Position numbers and translations under genes: made by a program. Below are positions 16,778 to 29,440 of a DNA stretch of 64,000 nucleotides, piece after piece (positions within the stretch are counted from its first letter, which is position 1; each line of letters starts with the position of its first letter). Source of the stretch: Flammula alnicola (Eukaryota > Basidiomycota > Agaricomycetes > Agaricales > Strophariaceae); NCBI GenBank assembly GCA_015499995.1, contig JADNRV010000001.1:1364001-1428000 (forward strand), given 5' to 3'. The notes beneath the pieces are model-generated. The model was given only the letters and a program-made list of their open reading frames with translations, was not told where the DNA came from and ran no database searches.

Positions 16778-19700
16778 ATGGTTGCAGAAGAACCAGAGAA
16801 CTATCTGGCCATTCTCAAGGCTTCCTATGATTATTCACCCCAGTCCGACGACGAAATTGCCATCAAGGAGGACCAACTCCTTCTCCTTGTAGAAAAGGTC
16901 GACGACGAGTTAGTGCCCTCCGTCTCTGCCTCACCCATTCCTTGCTCATCGTTCTAGGTGGTGGAAAGTAAAGATCAAGGCCTCTTCTCAAGAGACAGAC
17001 AGTCCCGTCGGGCTCGTGCCTGCCGCCTATGTTGAGCAGGTCGGTTCCGAAATAGATCTCCATGTGTATCTGGTACTCATGTTCGATACAGGCCGAGCAC
17101 ACTTCCGTCGTGAGAGCCCTGTATGACTACGATGCCACCGCACCCGGAGAACTTTCCCTGCACGAGGACGACATGCTGTTAGTATTCGACACCGAAGATG
17201 ATTGGCTGTTGGTTCAGAATTCAAAGGTCGAGGGCAAGGCAGGCTATGTTCCTGGAAATTATGTCGAGGTGGTCGACGAAGAACAAGAACATGAGCAGCC
17301 TCCAGCTCCCGCTCGCATCGTTGTCCCGGATTCTGTAGGGTCCATTTTCCTCGTGCCATTACCTCGTGCTAATAACATAATATTAGCCACCGCGCCCCGT
17401 CAGCGTTTACGTCGATCCCGCCGACAGAGTAGCGTCTACCAAAGTCACCGCAGACGATATTCAAACCTGGGCAGTTTCCGAAATCGATAAGAAGGGAAAG
17501 AAAAAGAAGGGAACACTCGGAATCGGGAACGGCGCTGTGTTCTTTGCCAGTGAAGCTGACAAGGTGAGTCTGCTCTGTCCACTGCCTACCACGTCGATAT
17601 ATTTCTCCTTGGTATATTAACTACTGTACAGACCCCAGTTCAGAAGTGGCAAACGAAAGACGTCTCCGCAGTATCCTCCGAAAAGTCCAAGCACGTTCGC
17701 ATCGACATCGGCGGTTCCACCCCTATAAGTCTCCATTTCCACGCCGGATCCAAGGAGAATGCGGATAATATATTGGCGAAATTACAGGCCTCTAAGGCTC
17801 TTTCAACTCCCGACGAACAACAATCTCCGCAAACTCTGCCACCTCCTGATACCTCAGACCGCGTCGCCAAGAAAGCCTCCGTTCATTTCTCGTCCTCTTC
17901 TCCTGTTATTATACCCACTTCAAAGGAGGAGGAAGAAGAGGAAGAGGAAGAGGAAGCAGAGGAAGATGTGGAAGAACAGCCGTATCATGCTCCGCAGTCT
18001 CACGTTACACCGAAGGAGACGGAGCCGGCGGCGGAGATGGCTCTTGCGCTTTATGACTTCGCCGCCGATGGCGAAGATGAACTCTCAGTGATGGAAGGCG
18101 AGCGCTTGACTGTACTTGAGAAGGATGGCGATGAGTGGTGGAAGTGCCGGAACTCGAAAGGAAAGGAGGGCGTTGTCCCAGCTTCATATCTTGAGGTGAG
18201 TGCCCACACCAATCCTAATTCTTCAAATGCAATATATCAAATAATTTGGCAGGCCGTCGCTAACGGTGCAACCCCTGCCCCTAAAGCAGTAAAGGTGGAC
18301 CACGAAGCCGAGGAGAGGAAGGCGCAGGAGCTGTTGAAGCAACAAGAGGCCGAACGTTTGCGAGAAGAACGAGAAGAGGAGGAAGAGAGAAAGATGGCGG
18401 CAGCTGCAGCGCGCAAGGCGGAGGCGCAGCAGAAGGCTAAGCAAGCAGCGCTCGCTGCCGAGGCTGAGCGCCAGAAGAGGAAAGAGGCTGCTGCCGCCCG
18501 TCTCTCGCCGCCTCCAGCAGCGTACGTTTTCATTTTATTTATTCAGAGATGCGTTTTTTTCAACGGGCGGGGTATAGGCAACCTCCAGCTCGCACTCAGG
18601 AGCCTGTGAGAACGTCCACTGCTAACAGTGGTGGGTCGACGAATTCGAGAGCGTCTTCGGATTCCAGCCGTGAGTATTTTGTATCTGATATGCATTGGAT
18701 GTCTAGTAACTTCTCTTTAGGCCCTCCTCCAGAGAAAACCCGCGTCTGGCATGATCGGAGTGGACAATTCCGCGTTGAGGCTGCATTCTTGGGTTTCAAC
18801 AACGGCAAGCTGCGTCTTCACAAGGTCAACGGCGTCATCGTAGAAGTGCCGTCTGAGAAGATGTCGTTGGAGGATATGCGTTACGTGGAGAGGCTCCTCG
18901 ACAAGAGATCACGGGCACCGGGTGCCCCTCGGGTGTCGGAGGATGATATTCCTCTCGCAATTTCCAAGGGTTCCTCTGGCAATTCCAATCCGCAGAAAGT
19001 CACGCCTCCGCCCAAGAAGGCGCCCAGGATCGATTGGTTTGATTTCTTCTTGTCTGCCGGCTGTGACCTGGATGACTGCACGCGCTATGCGGCGTCTTTC
19101 GAGCGAGACAAGATTGATGAGACTCTTCTGGCTGACATTACTGAGAGCACCATGCGCTCGCTTGGATTAAGGGAAGGAGATATCATTCGAGTCTCGAAAG
19201 CGATCGAGAAGCGGAAGCCGACGGACAACTTGGCGAAGCCGAGTGCTCATCTTCAGGAACAGCTGCGCCGCGATGAGGAGCTGGCGAGGCAATTGCAGCT
19301 CCAGGAGAACGCTCCACGGGGTACGGCTCCAAACCTTTTCGCTGGTCCTGGTGGGGTATTGAAACCCAGGCGCGGACGTCCTCAGCCCAGCAAGAGTCTT
19401 CCTCTGTCCACTGTCGATCTCAAGGCTATTTCTTCTGCGTCTGATCAGATACAGCGAATAGGTTCGCCGCAGATGACGCAAAGCACTCCTGGCCGTCAGA
19501 CTCCTTCGTTGCCTACGCGGCCGGAGTCTGCTGCTGCGGTCGTCAGCGGTTTTGAGGACGATGCGTGGACGAATCGGCCTAGCTCGACGAAGCCAGTCAA
19601 GTCGATGTCGCCGGCCCCAGCCCCTCGAGCCCCTTCTGCCCCGCCTCCTCAGACTCAACAACCTGCGCCTACTCCGACAGTTGCTCCCGCTCCACCTCCT

Positions 19701-20712
19701 CCTGCGCCTACATCAGCACCGACGGCCCCATCAGGTCTGCCCAGTCTCGCGAAAACCACCGAATCTGATATCTTTGAGCAACTCGCAAAGTTGAGTCAAC
19801 TCCGCCAGACCTCAACGCCCAGCCAGCCTCAACGACAACAAGTGCCGTCTCCTGCGGTAAACATGGCCCCTCCTGCCAGCTATTCGTCCGGATTTGGCAT
19901 GGGTCCTTCTCCAATACCTATGGGACAACACCTCATGACCCAACCCGCACTTTCGCCGCCGCCGCCACAGCCTTATAATGGGCCACGAGGACCATTTGCG
20001 CCTGTTCCAGGAAATCAAAGCCTCCTGCAGCCGTTGATACCAGTACCGACACAGCCAACTGGATTCAATACCTTCATCCCTACCCAACCGCCAGTCAATG
20101 CACCATCACCGTTTCAGAGTCAGCTTTCTCCTCCCTCGTTCTTATCCACACAACCTACAGGATTCCTGGGTTCCCAACCTCTTATGTCTCAGCCTACTGG
20201 CTTCACGAATTCTCAACCACTCATGTCTCAGCCTACTGGCTTCCCAAATTCGCAACCGATGATGGCGCAGCCAACTGGTGCTTTCGGCACCTTCAACTCA
20301 ATGCAATCGCCCTTCCAAGGCACCAATGGTGGCTTTGGCGGACCAATTCAAAGTCGTAAGTAGTTTGTAGTGAATCATTCAATGAATGTTTGAATCTAAT
20401 CACAGTTCCAGATGTCACAGGATTTAATCCTCCTCTAAACCCATCTATGTTTGGCCCTGGCCCAGCATCACCGCCACCTTTGCCTTCAAATCCATCTAAC
20501 CCATCTAACAATACCTCACCAGCAAACGTCTTTGCCCAGATGAAGTCAGGTACTTTTGCAAACGATGACACCCCTTCCCATGGTTCCAATTCTGGTCAGT
20601 TTTACTGAGATCTTTCGATAAATCTACCTATAATATTTTTCTTCTCGTAATAGGGCTCAATGGTCAGGCTCCAGGGTGGGGCCAGTCTTATCAAGGTTAC
20701 ACTGGGTATTGA
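16778..20712 (+). CDS. SLA1: Actin-patch endocytic adaptor Sla1 (3 SH3, SHD1, SHD2/SAM, LxxQxTG repeats)
   Basis: Adaptor of clathrin-mediated endocytosis that joins cargo, the WASP protein Las17 and Pan1. Two N-terminal SH3 domains are split by short introns (first intron 16909-16957). A PH-like region, a poly-Glu run and a third SH3 (ALYDF...EWWKCRNSKGKEGVVPASYLE-type) follow. A charged coiled coil leads to SHD1 (RVWHDRSGQFRVEAAFLGF), the NPFxD-cargo binding module. SHD2 is a SAM-like domain with WFDFFLSAGCDL. The Pro/Gln-rich C-terminus carries five (L/I/V/M)xxQxTG motifs (VPTQPTG, LSTQPTG, LMSQPTG twice, MMAQPTG), the target type of Ark/Prk kinases. The final exons end GWGQSYQGYTGY then TGA. 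The start is the ATG at 16778. It converges on Sec7, with only 86 bases between stop codons. Confidence 0.93.
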
Positions 20713-20798
20713 GATTAAGATAGGATGGGTCCGTCTATGAACATTAATCTTCGAAAGTCTTGGAATAAATATTACTATCATGGCTACAGTGGTGAAAC

Positions 20799-23700
20799 TC
20801 ATGCTTCAATGTCTACAATGCGCTTCACATATCCGACCCGCTCGAAGTAGGTTTTCAGAGGTTGCCGGATCTCTGATGGGATATCTCGTGATAAGAGCTC
20901 TGTCGCCAGTGGATAGATCACAGAAAGATACTGTGTAAACTGTATATGCAAAAATGAGTATTCGAGAAATCTTCTGTCTGGGGATAAGGGGCTCACGTCT
21001 TGCCGATCAAAGCGACAATATCCTTCAAGGATTTCGGCAACAACAGGTGTCCACGCGAGAATATTCTTGCTCTGATTGTCAGCCTTAAGTTTGTTGAAGT
21101 CTCGAAGAACCCCAACACCAAGTCTATATAGTCATGTTGTCAGCAGGTGATCAAACATATCAACCAGATTGAAAACTTACGGTACTAAGCGCTCGGCAAT
21201 TTGAGGACGCGCCGCTTGGTGTTCAGGTCGCATATCGTGATACATGCGTAAAAGTACATGCACCAGAGTGGCAGCACTACTTGATTCTTGCTTGAGCAGA
21301 TTGGGCAGATGTTTCATAAATCCTGCAAGCTAGATTTAATTTGGAATGTTTTGCGAGGATCTCGGTCTCTTACTTACCGACTTTCCATAGACCAGTGCGC
21401 AGGTCTTTGTCCTCATTGAATGACCTCGCAAATTGATAACTTTGATCGAGAACACTCATCATGCGAAGTAGTTGAGTGGGAGGAATGGTGTTGTAGACAT
21501 CATTATTTCGGAGGAGGTCGTTGGTGGTCTCGATTAACAGCAACTGGAGCACACATTTGACAATGATTTGTTTAAAAATCCTGCGGCGGTCGGTAAGGGA
21601 TGCCTTGGCGTCAGCCTTGGGAATGTCGTTGTTTGGAGAAAGTGGTGCAGGTAGTATAGCAACGCCATTGGATTCTGTGACATACATAACATCAGCACAC
21701 GGACGACGTACAAAATCAGTGAAGATAAAATAAGGGGAATCCTTACCAGGATTTTCAATAGATTCAGAGGGGCTGTCTATCTCGACACGAAGGCTTTCGT
21801 CGAACAACTGATAAGGTGTTGTTGTTCGGAATAATCGGACAAAGGTAGTCGTTACCCGTTCCCAGCGTGCAGGGCTGAGTTTGCTAACGTTGCTCTCGAG
21901 AAGTTGTTGCAAACACGATGTACCAATGCGCGCCAAGGTATCGTTTTCTGAGTATATTCATCAAAAAGTGATCGGAATACAAGAAAAGGAACACACCTTG
22001 ACAAATACAAACACAGAGCAGGTCCAACAACCCGTCCAAAAAGCGCTCCAAGATGTCGAAATAAAATGTATAGAGGTCAATCAAATCACGCAGCGCTTGA
22101 ATCATTGTTGTCGATAACCATACACTCATATCTTCCTGAGTGCTGAACCGTGACAGATCTTGACTTGACTTCAGAACCGCGAAAATTGGGAAAAGAAGTT
22201 CCTGGCAGACGGTATCCCAGAAATCAACAGGATATGTTGCTCCATATGTTTTGAGGGTAGAGAAAAGGGAATCGAGTGCTCTATAGAGAAAGGTCAGATG
22301 AAGAAGGAAGAAACGCAGATAGGTACGTACAGTCGCCGAACTTCAAGGTCCTCGCCGTTCATGATGATATCATAAAAACCAAATAACACCGGGAACCAAA
22401 ACCTGATCATACTGTCATCTATGGATTGATCAGGATTGGAGGTGTCGGCAGTCAGGGCACATTCGGGGGTCTTCAACATTACTGGAATAACTCCACGGAG
22501 CATGGCGATGGCCAACAAGCTGATCTTCTGGTATTTACTGACTTTGCAGAACTCCGTTATGCAGACTGTCAAATCAGCAAATGCCCCATACTGGACAATG
22601 GCGCGGAAGTGATCCTTATTTAGCCTGGTTACGATTTCGAATGCAGAACTGGCAACTCGTTCTAAATATCATGCACATGAGCTTATGAAGAACAAAAAAA
22701 AAGAGAATGCAAACCCGTCGGAACCTTCGAGGCTGCTGAGAAAACACCAAACATTGTACGCCAACCGGATCGCAGGTTCTGCGCCCGGGCCTGTATCATT
22801 TGCTGCAAGCATTGCAAGACCTGCCAAAATAAATAAATAATCAAAGAGCATGAACACGGAAACAAGAGACGCACAAGATCGCGGATTTCTGGGTTTTGAT
22901 TATGAATCATGGTATATTCGAAGGGTTTTAAAAAGTCTTTCTGGAATTTGAAATGAGAGAGCTCTTCCTTTTCGAGAAAGCGCATTGCGAGTTGGCGAAG
23001 CGAATCAAGGGCAAAGCTTGCAACATGAAGATTGTTATGACAGCAAACCTTTACAGGTTTCAGTGTCGTCAGAAGCCATTTGAGCACATCAGGAGAGAAT
23101 GCTTACGAGGTTGAAGTGTTCTCCAAGGATATCCCAGAGGCTGGACCACTCCAGACGGATTCGTGTCATGTTATAGTAGGAGATGTCGACCAGTTTTTGT
23201 AAGCTAAATAGTCGAGGGTGCTGAGAGAGTCCAGATGACTGAATTTCCTCCCAAGAAACATCGCACAGGGCTTGAACAAAATCAACAATGGCGGTCTGAG
23301 CAATAATCTTAGTTTGAACTTAATTATGAGAGATTGAACAGGACGACGTACACCAGATAAATAGTGACTCAAAGAGAAAACCATGTCCGCCGCGACTGTG
23401 ATATGCGTCGATCGACTTTCGTTGGCCAATTCCTCCGTCGGAAGCTTTCGGGAACGGCTGTGGTCCCAAAATCAGGGATCTACGCAGGTCGAATTAGTCG
23501 AAAGTCTCACCCTTTCTTTCCGGAATCTACAACCTCCACCCCGTTGCTGATGAGTTGCATATGTTCCAGTTGGCTCACGCATGTAAGTATTTCATGCCAT
23601 GAACCTTTGAGGTTATTTCCTTCGGTGACGGCCACATCCAAAAGGGCTTTGATGGCTTCCATGTTTTTGGTTTTCATTTCACCCAAGTTGTTCAGGAACG

Positions 23701-26700
23701 TGAATTTTGCGAGGGTTGTAACGAACGCATTTCTCTGCAACTCGAGGCCAAAAAAGCAGACTATCCGTATTGCGTTCTTGAAACCATCTAGGCATAGTTC
23801 AACCACTTCTAAATCATCGGTTTCTTGAAGGGGTCCAGACAAGCCTGCCAGGAAAGGAATCCAGGCCAGCTCAAACATTGGCCGGACATGGACAAAATGT
23901 GAAGCACTGAAGAACTGGTCGCCGCCTTTGGAACCTTTACGCTGCGATCGCATCATTGTCCTGAAGAGTGCCTAGCTTGATGTCAGCGAATGCCTTAAAT
24001 GTGAGCCAGTGATGTACCTCTGTTTTGTTCGCCATGCCATTGGATTGCATGACATACGCCTCCTTTTGTAGATCCCTTCCAACGCTGGCTATGGCACCGG
24101 CAAGTCCCGGGCCGGGAGGTACGATGCTCAGTCCAGCTTCAATCTCATCCTTCATCCTGATCTCATTGCCTACGATGTCATCGAAGATCTGGGATAAAAA
24201 TTCGTCGGGAAGGTCCCCTCCGTCATTAATTTTGGTATTGTTTCTGAGGAAATCCGCCCTTGTCATCCTTTTTTTGATTTGTGGGTTGTGTGCGTCCGTG
24301 TTAAGCATGATAACAGAGTACGCAAGGACGTATGCAGCCTCTGTAAAAAGTTCGTTAAGAATATCAGAGCACATCTCAGCGCATCACTTACCGGCGCTGG
24401 TGAAAGGAGTTTTTGTATTTCCGGCGATATAGCGCTCCGCAAACTTAAGCATGAAACGATCAATCTTTTGAGATTCTCCAGGCAGCCGGAAGGACTGCAG
24501 AAACAATCTCAAGGCATCAACAAACGGCAGATCCCGGAAATCCAGTTGATCGACAAAAGCGTGCATGATGGCGATGTGTTCTTCGTCCCTGAAGGCAAGT
24601 TAGATAAAACGACTTCGTGCGAAACCCTACATACCCTTCGCCCAAATACTCGCCAATCAGGCTTTTGTTCAAGCCGTCTGTATTCAAGAGGAAGACGGCG
24701 ATATCGTGGGGTGACTCGCTAGATATGAAGCCAGTCTCGATCAAGAATTGAACACCCTATTGCCTGACATTAGATATCGAATATAATAACAACAGAGAAC
24801 GTACACGTTTGGGCTTGTAGTTGAATTTCTTAATTCCTTCCAGCAATGTCGTTTTCTTCTGCTTAGCACTCTCAAACTTAGTCGGATCATCTCCAAAATC
24901 CGGTGTTGACTGCCTAAAGGTTTCGACACTAGCTCCAGCGGCCGAGAGTCTCTCCGAATTGGCTTCTGGAGTAACAGGGTCACGTTTAGGCTCTTCTGTT
25001 TGAGACCGCGCAGACAACAGAGGAGGGTCATCATCCGATCCTTTAGCCACTGATGTATTTGATGATGTTCCCCAAGTCACAAGGGATCTAAGGACAGCTA
25101 CAAGGCATTCGAGTCCCTGTCTGCGCAACTGCCCTTCCGAAAGTCCCATAGTTGACGTGTCCATGGTACCAGGAACAGATAGACCAGTGACACTGAACGA
25201 AACGGGACCATTGCCTTGATGTTTTGGTGTCGGGCTCAAAGCCGGACTTGGGGGTTCAGTACCTCTGTGTTGATGTGTCGATGTCGCAGATGCAAACTTT
25301 GAAATGATGTTCATGAGGCTATAAGAAGGAAGGATGAATCTAAAGCATTGCATAGAAGAACAATTATCCAACTTACTGTTCGTATATATTGTCCGCTGCT
25401 TCACTATCGCAGTCATAATTGAGATACAGTTCAACCAAAGCTTGAGGATCTTGACATAGTCTGGACATCATGCCGAGAATAACTGCCTTTTGTTTCAGAG
25501 TAGACGTCCTCATTTCTAAGATTGGAATGAAGATTTCATGGAGGAGGACCTCGATTTCTTTCTGTTGAGAGACCTTAATAAATGAAACAACATAAAAGAC
25601 GGGACAAAATAACATACCTTGAGCTTCGTCCGCATTCCCGCAAGTACACGCCAGAATATTTCGACACTGACTTCAAAGACCTGAGGAACTGGGCTGACGG
25701 CATTTCTACTCAAGCACAGGCATAAATATTGATTGACAGCCTGTACAAAGCTCGTTGCTTCGTGGGTCGAGGTAGAATAAATTATAGCGGTAGGATCGAC
25801 GAATAGCGGCATGTGGGAATTTAGCACAGTTAGAACGAGGTGCAAAGAGAGTAATTTCGATCGCATCGGGTGGGATTTGAGATCACGTTCACTGACATAA
25901 TGATAGGATAGTCAGCTCAGAAGGTCCAAAGGAAAGGCAACCACAAACCTTTCAGTATTAAGGGGCTTCATTGTCAGCTTACATAGAGCCCTAAAAACCA
26001 GGAAGGCATCCTTCACGAAAAGGTCGTCAAGGGTTAGACGATGCGAGTCGTGCACAGTTTCCGGAAGTGAGTCCAGAGGGTTATTGGCCTCGAAGCTTTT
26101 TCTTGAAAGGTCATTTAGATGAGCCAGATACTTAACAAATAGAATAAATTTCCGTACAATGTTATAGGACGCTCCTCCTGATTGCTTGCCTTCTCGGGTT
26201 CAACTGAGTCTGAAGCCTGTTCTGATCCGCCGTGGACTTGCATCTCATCGCTGGGTGCATATTCAGTCGGCTCGTTCAGAGTAGAATGATTGTCGACCTC
26301 CGTGCCGTCAAGTGTAAATGATTCACGATTAAACGATGGCGACGACTGGTTATTGAGCTCAGTCATTGATTTTACATTCCCCCGTTGACATCGTGTAAAG
26401 ACGTGATGCACCATCTGTGTAAGACCGCCTTGGGCGACCATCTGATTGACCGGGTCCATGCTGAGGAGGAAGATATTGTAGACAGTCCTAACTGCCTTCA
26501 ATAGTGAAGAATGGTGGACAAGAATGGTAGGAGACAGCACCAAAGAAAGGAGAGCTTTGACAATCTGTAATGAAACTGGATCTGGTGTAGCCTCTGTGTG
26601 GCACGAAGTAATGGTATGGGCGACCAGGTCTACGAGGGACGGAAGAGGGATGGTGGTGTGAGAGCCTGCGGGGGCATTGCGCCCGGCGGGGTTGGGTGAA

Positions 26701-27482
26701 GGTGGTGGTGATGCATACGAGCTGGCGCTGTCATCCTCGTTGAAAAATGAATATGATATAAGCTTAGATATGCAATCCAGACTTGCGATCATAAGCTTCT
26801 CATTCCGGGTCTCGCATGCCAACCTTAGAGGTTCGAAGATTTCGCGGGGCCTGTCTCCACCTTGATTCGACCGAATCAACTCGAGTGCTTTCTGTGTACT
26901 ATCACGTAGTGCAGCAGAACGTCGGGCTTCCTTGGAAGATGCAATTGTTTCAAGAGCACTTGTTATAAGAACCATAGACACGTTGTGCCCTCTCGAGATT
27001 GTCATTGACCGCCTGTGCGTAGCACCATCCGCGCCACTTGCGACGGACAAGGATGGGGACTGTGCTCGAACATCTTGCCGACTATCATTCGGTGCCTCCG
27101 AAAACCGTGCACTTGTAGCCGAAGCTTTGCGTTTTGGTGCTTCTGTCCGTTCTACAACTTTTGGAGGAGTGGGAGGGGCTGCAACAGATATCTGGTCCGC
27201 ATTAGCATGCCCGTTTGCGGTGTCAACTTCCGGTGACGAAGCAGCCGGTGACGAATCAACCGTTGTGTCTGGCGTCGAGACTCCGTTTACGAGCTCGTCC
27301 TGGTGAATACCCCGTGAAGTGTCATCTTGTGATGAGTCGTCCTTAGTATGGATAATTTGAGGAACTTGTGTCTGTAGTGTCTCGTCTTGAGAGATGGATT
27401 CGGCGTTGCCGTGAGACGCGCTGGGATCAAACGGAAGAGAGGGCAGCAGGGAGTCGGACTGCGGCGGCTTGTCGTCTTCCAT
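20799..27482 (-). CDS. SEC7: Sec7/BIG-type ARF guanine-nucleotide exchange factor
   Basis: Large GEF that activates ARF GTPases at the trans-Golgi for vesicle formation. The N-terminus is acidic and Ser/Thr-rich. The DCB domain follows ([20 protein letters not shown]) and then the HUS region. The Sec7 domain has the catalytic-glutamate motif [14 protein letters not shown] and the second motif [20 protein letters not shown], so the active site looks intact. Several HDS regions run to the C-terminus, which ends in [18 protein letters not shown]. Many short introns (around 20) interrupt the gene. The start is taken at the ATG at 27482 ([10 protein letters not shown]). The frame stays open further upstream but reads through sequence that looks like 5' UTR or intron. 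It is tail-to-tail with Sla1, another trafficking gene, and head-to-tail with the carrier gene. Confidence 0.93.
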
Positions 27483-27838
27483 CCAGATAGTAAGACGGTA
27501 ACAGGCTGTATCCTGGTTTGTACCAAGGAAGAGCTTTCGACTTTTAGGCACTAGCGACAAATAGGGAGTCAAGTGATTTATAGCTCTAAGTATTACATAC
27601 GCGAAAATTCCATAACCCAAACGGGTAACATCCTCCTTGCCTCCTTCCTCTCTTGAGCGCCTCGTAATATAGCAGCCAATAGTATGTTAATATGTTCAAA
27701 CTAGGGTATGGGGTTTCGCCTATAAACTTAAATATACCTGGTTTCACGAGATGAATATAAGGGATATCGTTTAGTCTACTGAATCTACAATTACGGTTCC
27801 GAATAATATTATAATACATCCTCCGCTTTATGTCAGTT
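27483..27838. other. Short intergenic region between Sec7 and the peroxisomal carrier
   Basis: AT-rich upstream sequence of Sec7 and 3' flank of the carrier. A 77-codon minus frame (27586-27819) has no motif and is probably chance. No regulatory element is named. Confidence 0.45.
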
Positions 27839-29212
27839 CTATGCCTTAAGGACGGGTTGGAGAGCCTGAGGAGACGCGTAAATCATTGCTGCCTATAGGA
27901 CAAATGTCAATGACTCACTGCTTTTGTAATCTCAAAGATTCTGCGCTGGCCTGCGAAGAGAATGGCAGCTGTTAAAACACTTTGCACAATTTTGCTGCCG
28001 ATGCCCCTGTAAAGGCCCTCGATGCCCTCCTCTTTCAAGATGGTGAGAAGACCGTCGAGTGACGACTTGTATTTCAGTGCATTTGCAGACCCGGCCTGCA
28101 ATCGGCTTTTTACGACACTGTTTAATGGCTAATGAGAGCAAGGCGAAGAGAATGAAGCAAAGTACACACATGTATGGATACGTGAAGCTCGTGGCAACTG
28201 CAGACTTAATCAGCGAAGAACAAGAGAAGAATCGAATGACAGGGATTCACCAAGCTTAGAGAGGGCACCGAGTAAAAAGAAATCCAGGTCTGAGAGAACA
28301 GCAATCGCGGTCGCAGCGCCCAAAGCGCGAAGCTTCGCTGTGCGTCTTGCGATCAAGAAGTTCTTAAACTGCTCGAAGACAGTATATTGAATGATGGGGT
28401 TGACGACGAGGACCAGGGCTGGTCCAATGCCCCGCCAGAAGGCACTAGAAATATATAAGCAAGCGGGGACGGTCAATAGATTAACGCAAGGCAACGCACC
28501 CGATGCCATCTTTAGCAAGGATGCTCTGCACGGTCTCAAAGAATCCAAGCTTCTTCGTAACAACAGGTTGGTTGGCGTCCGTTCCCATTGTTTGAACAGC
28601 TTGAGACGTTTGAACGACCCAGATTGGGTTGCTGATAATGGTGGTGGCGGAACCTGAGTTTCACTTAAACACGAAGTCACAAGGAAAGGTAGAAGAGCAT
28701 ACCAGCAATTAAGCCGGTCAACATGGACTCGAGAGTGCTCAAAGCCTTATTGCTTCCCGTTCGTGAGCGGAGGATGGCTTCCCTTGACCGTTCGTAAAAG
28801 TAGTAGTACACGCTATTGACAATCTACAATTTGAGTACCGGTGTTTGAGGGCCAATGGAAAGACGACAGACCCATTCGTAATAGCGATCCCCAAAAGACT
28901 GGAGTTAAGGCCGCTATAGAGACCCAAGACTCCTTCGCGTTTGATGATGTCGAGGATTGCCTGATATGTTGACTGATATGGCAAGGTAATTTAGCGCCAA
29001 ATGTTGATGGATCTGGCGCGTATATACCTTCTGCTCCTTCTTGGTTTCCACTGCTGCCCTAGTAGAGAGGACGATCAAAGGACTAGAAAAAAGTGTTAGA
29101 GCAAGTCGTTCACGATTGACGCCAAGGCCTGAGGGGTGACTTACTAGGTCGCGGTCATGGCGACAATGCCTCCGGCAGCGCCAGCGATGGAATGAATAGC
29201 AGAGTCGCTCAT
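27839..29212 (-). CDS. PMP47: Peroxisomal adenine-nucleotide carrier of the PMP47/SLC25A17 type
   Basis: Mitochondrial-carrier-family protein of the peroxisomal membrane; relatives exchange ATP for AMP or carry CoA-type cofactors. The three-repeat structure is visible. Repeat 1 signature is YPLIVLSTR followed by a basic stretch. Repeat 2 is NPIWVVQTS, where the usual Arg of the signature is Ser. Repeat 3 is YPYIVVKSRLQA. FWRGIGPALVLVVNPIIQYT and FFLLGALSKLVATSFTYP are characteristic of PMP47 rather than mitochondrial ADP/ATP carriers. At least six short introns are present. The last, 27866-27918 (53 nt), adds an ALQPVLKA tail ending at 27839; without it the frame would stop at 27907. The start is the ATG at 29212. 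It fits functionally with the PTS1 acyl-CoA ligase at 44.5 kb, which consumes ATP, but the two are not clustered. Confidence 0.88.
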
Positions 29213-29440
29213 TTCGTAGAATTTTGTACAGGCAAAAAGGGATGCGCGACAGAAGTGTATATAACGACGGGTGGAGAGGAGACTTTCATTTATGGATCGG
29301 GTACTCGGAAGTGAAATGGGAGCTACTTGGGAACCAAATCACATGTCATGTCGGACGCAACTCTCCGTTGTTCCCGTTGGATTTACACTATGTATTTGAT
29401 GTATTTATTTAAATAAATGCCATGCTACGAATTAGATGAA

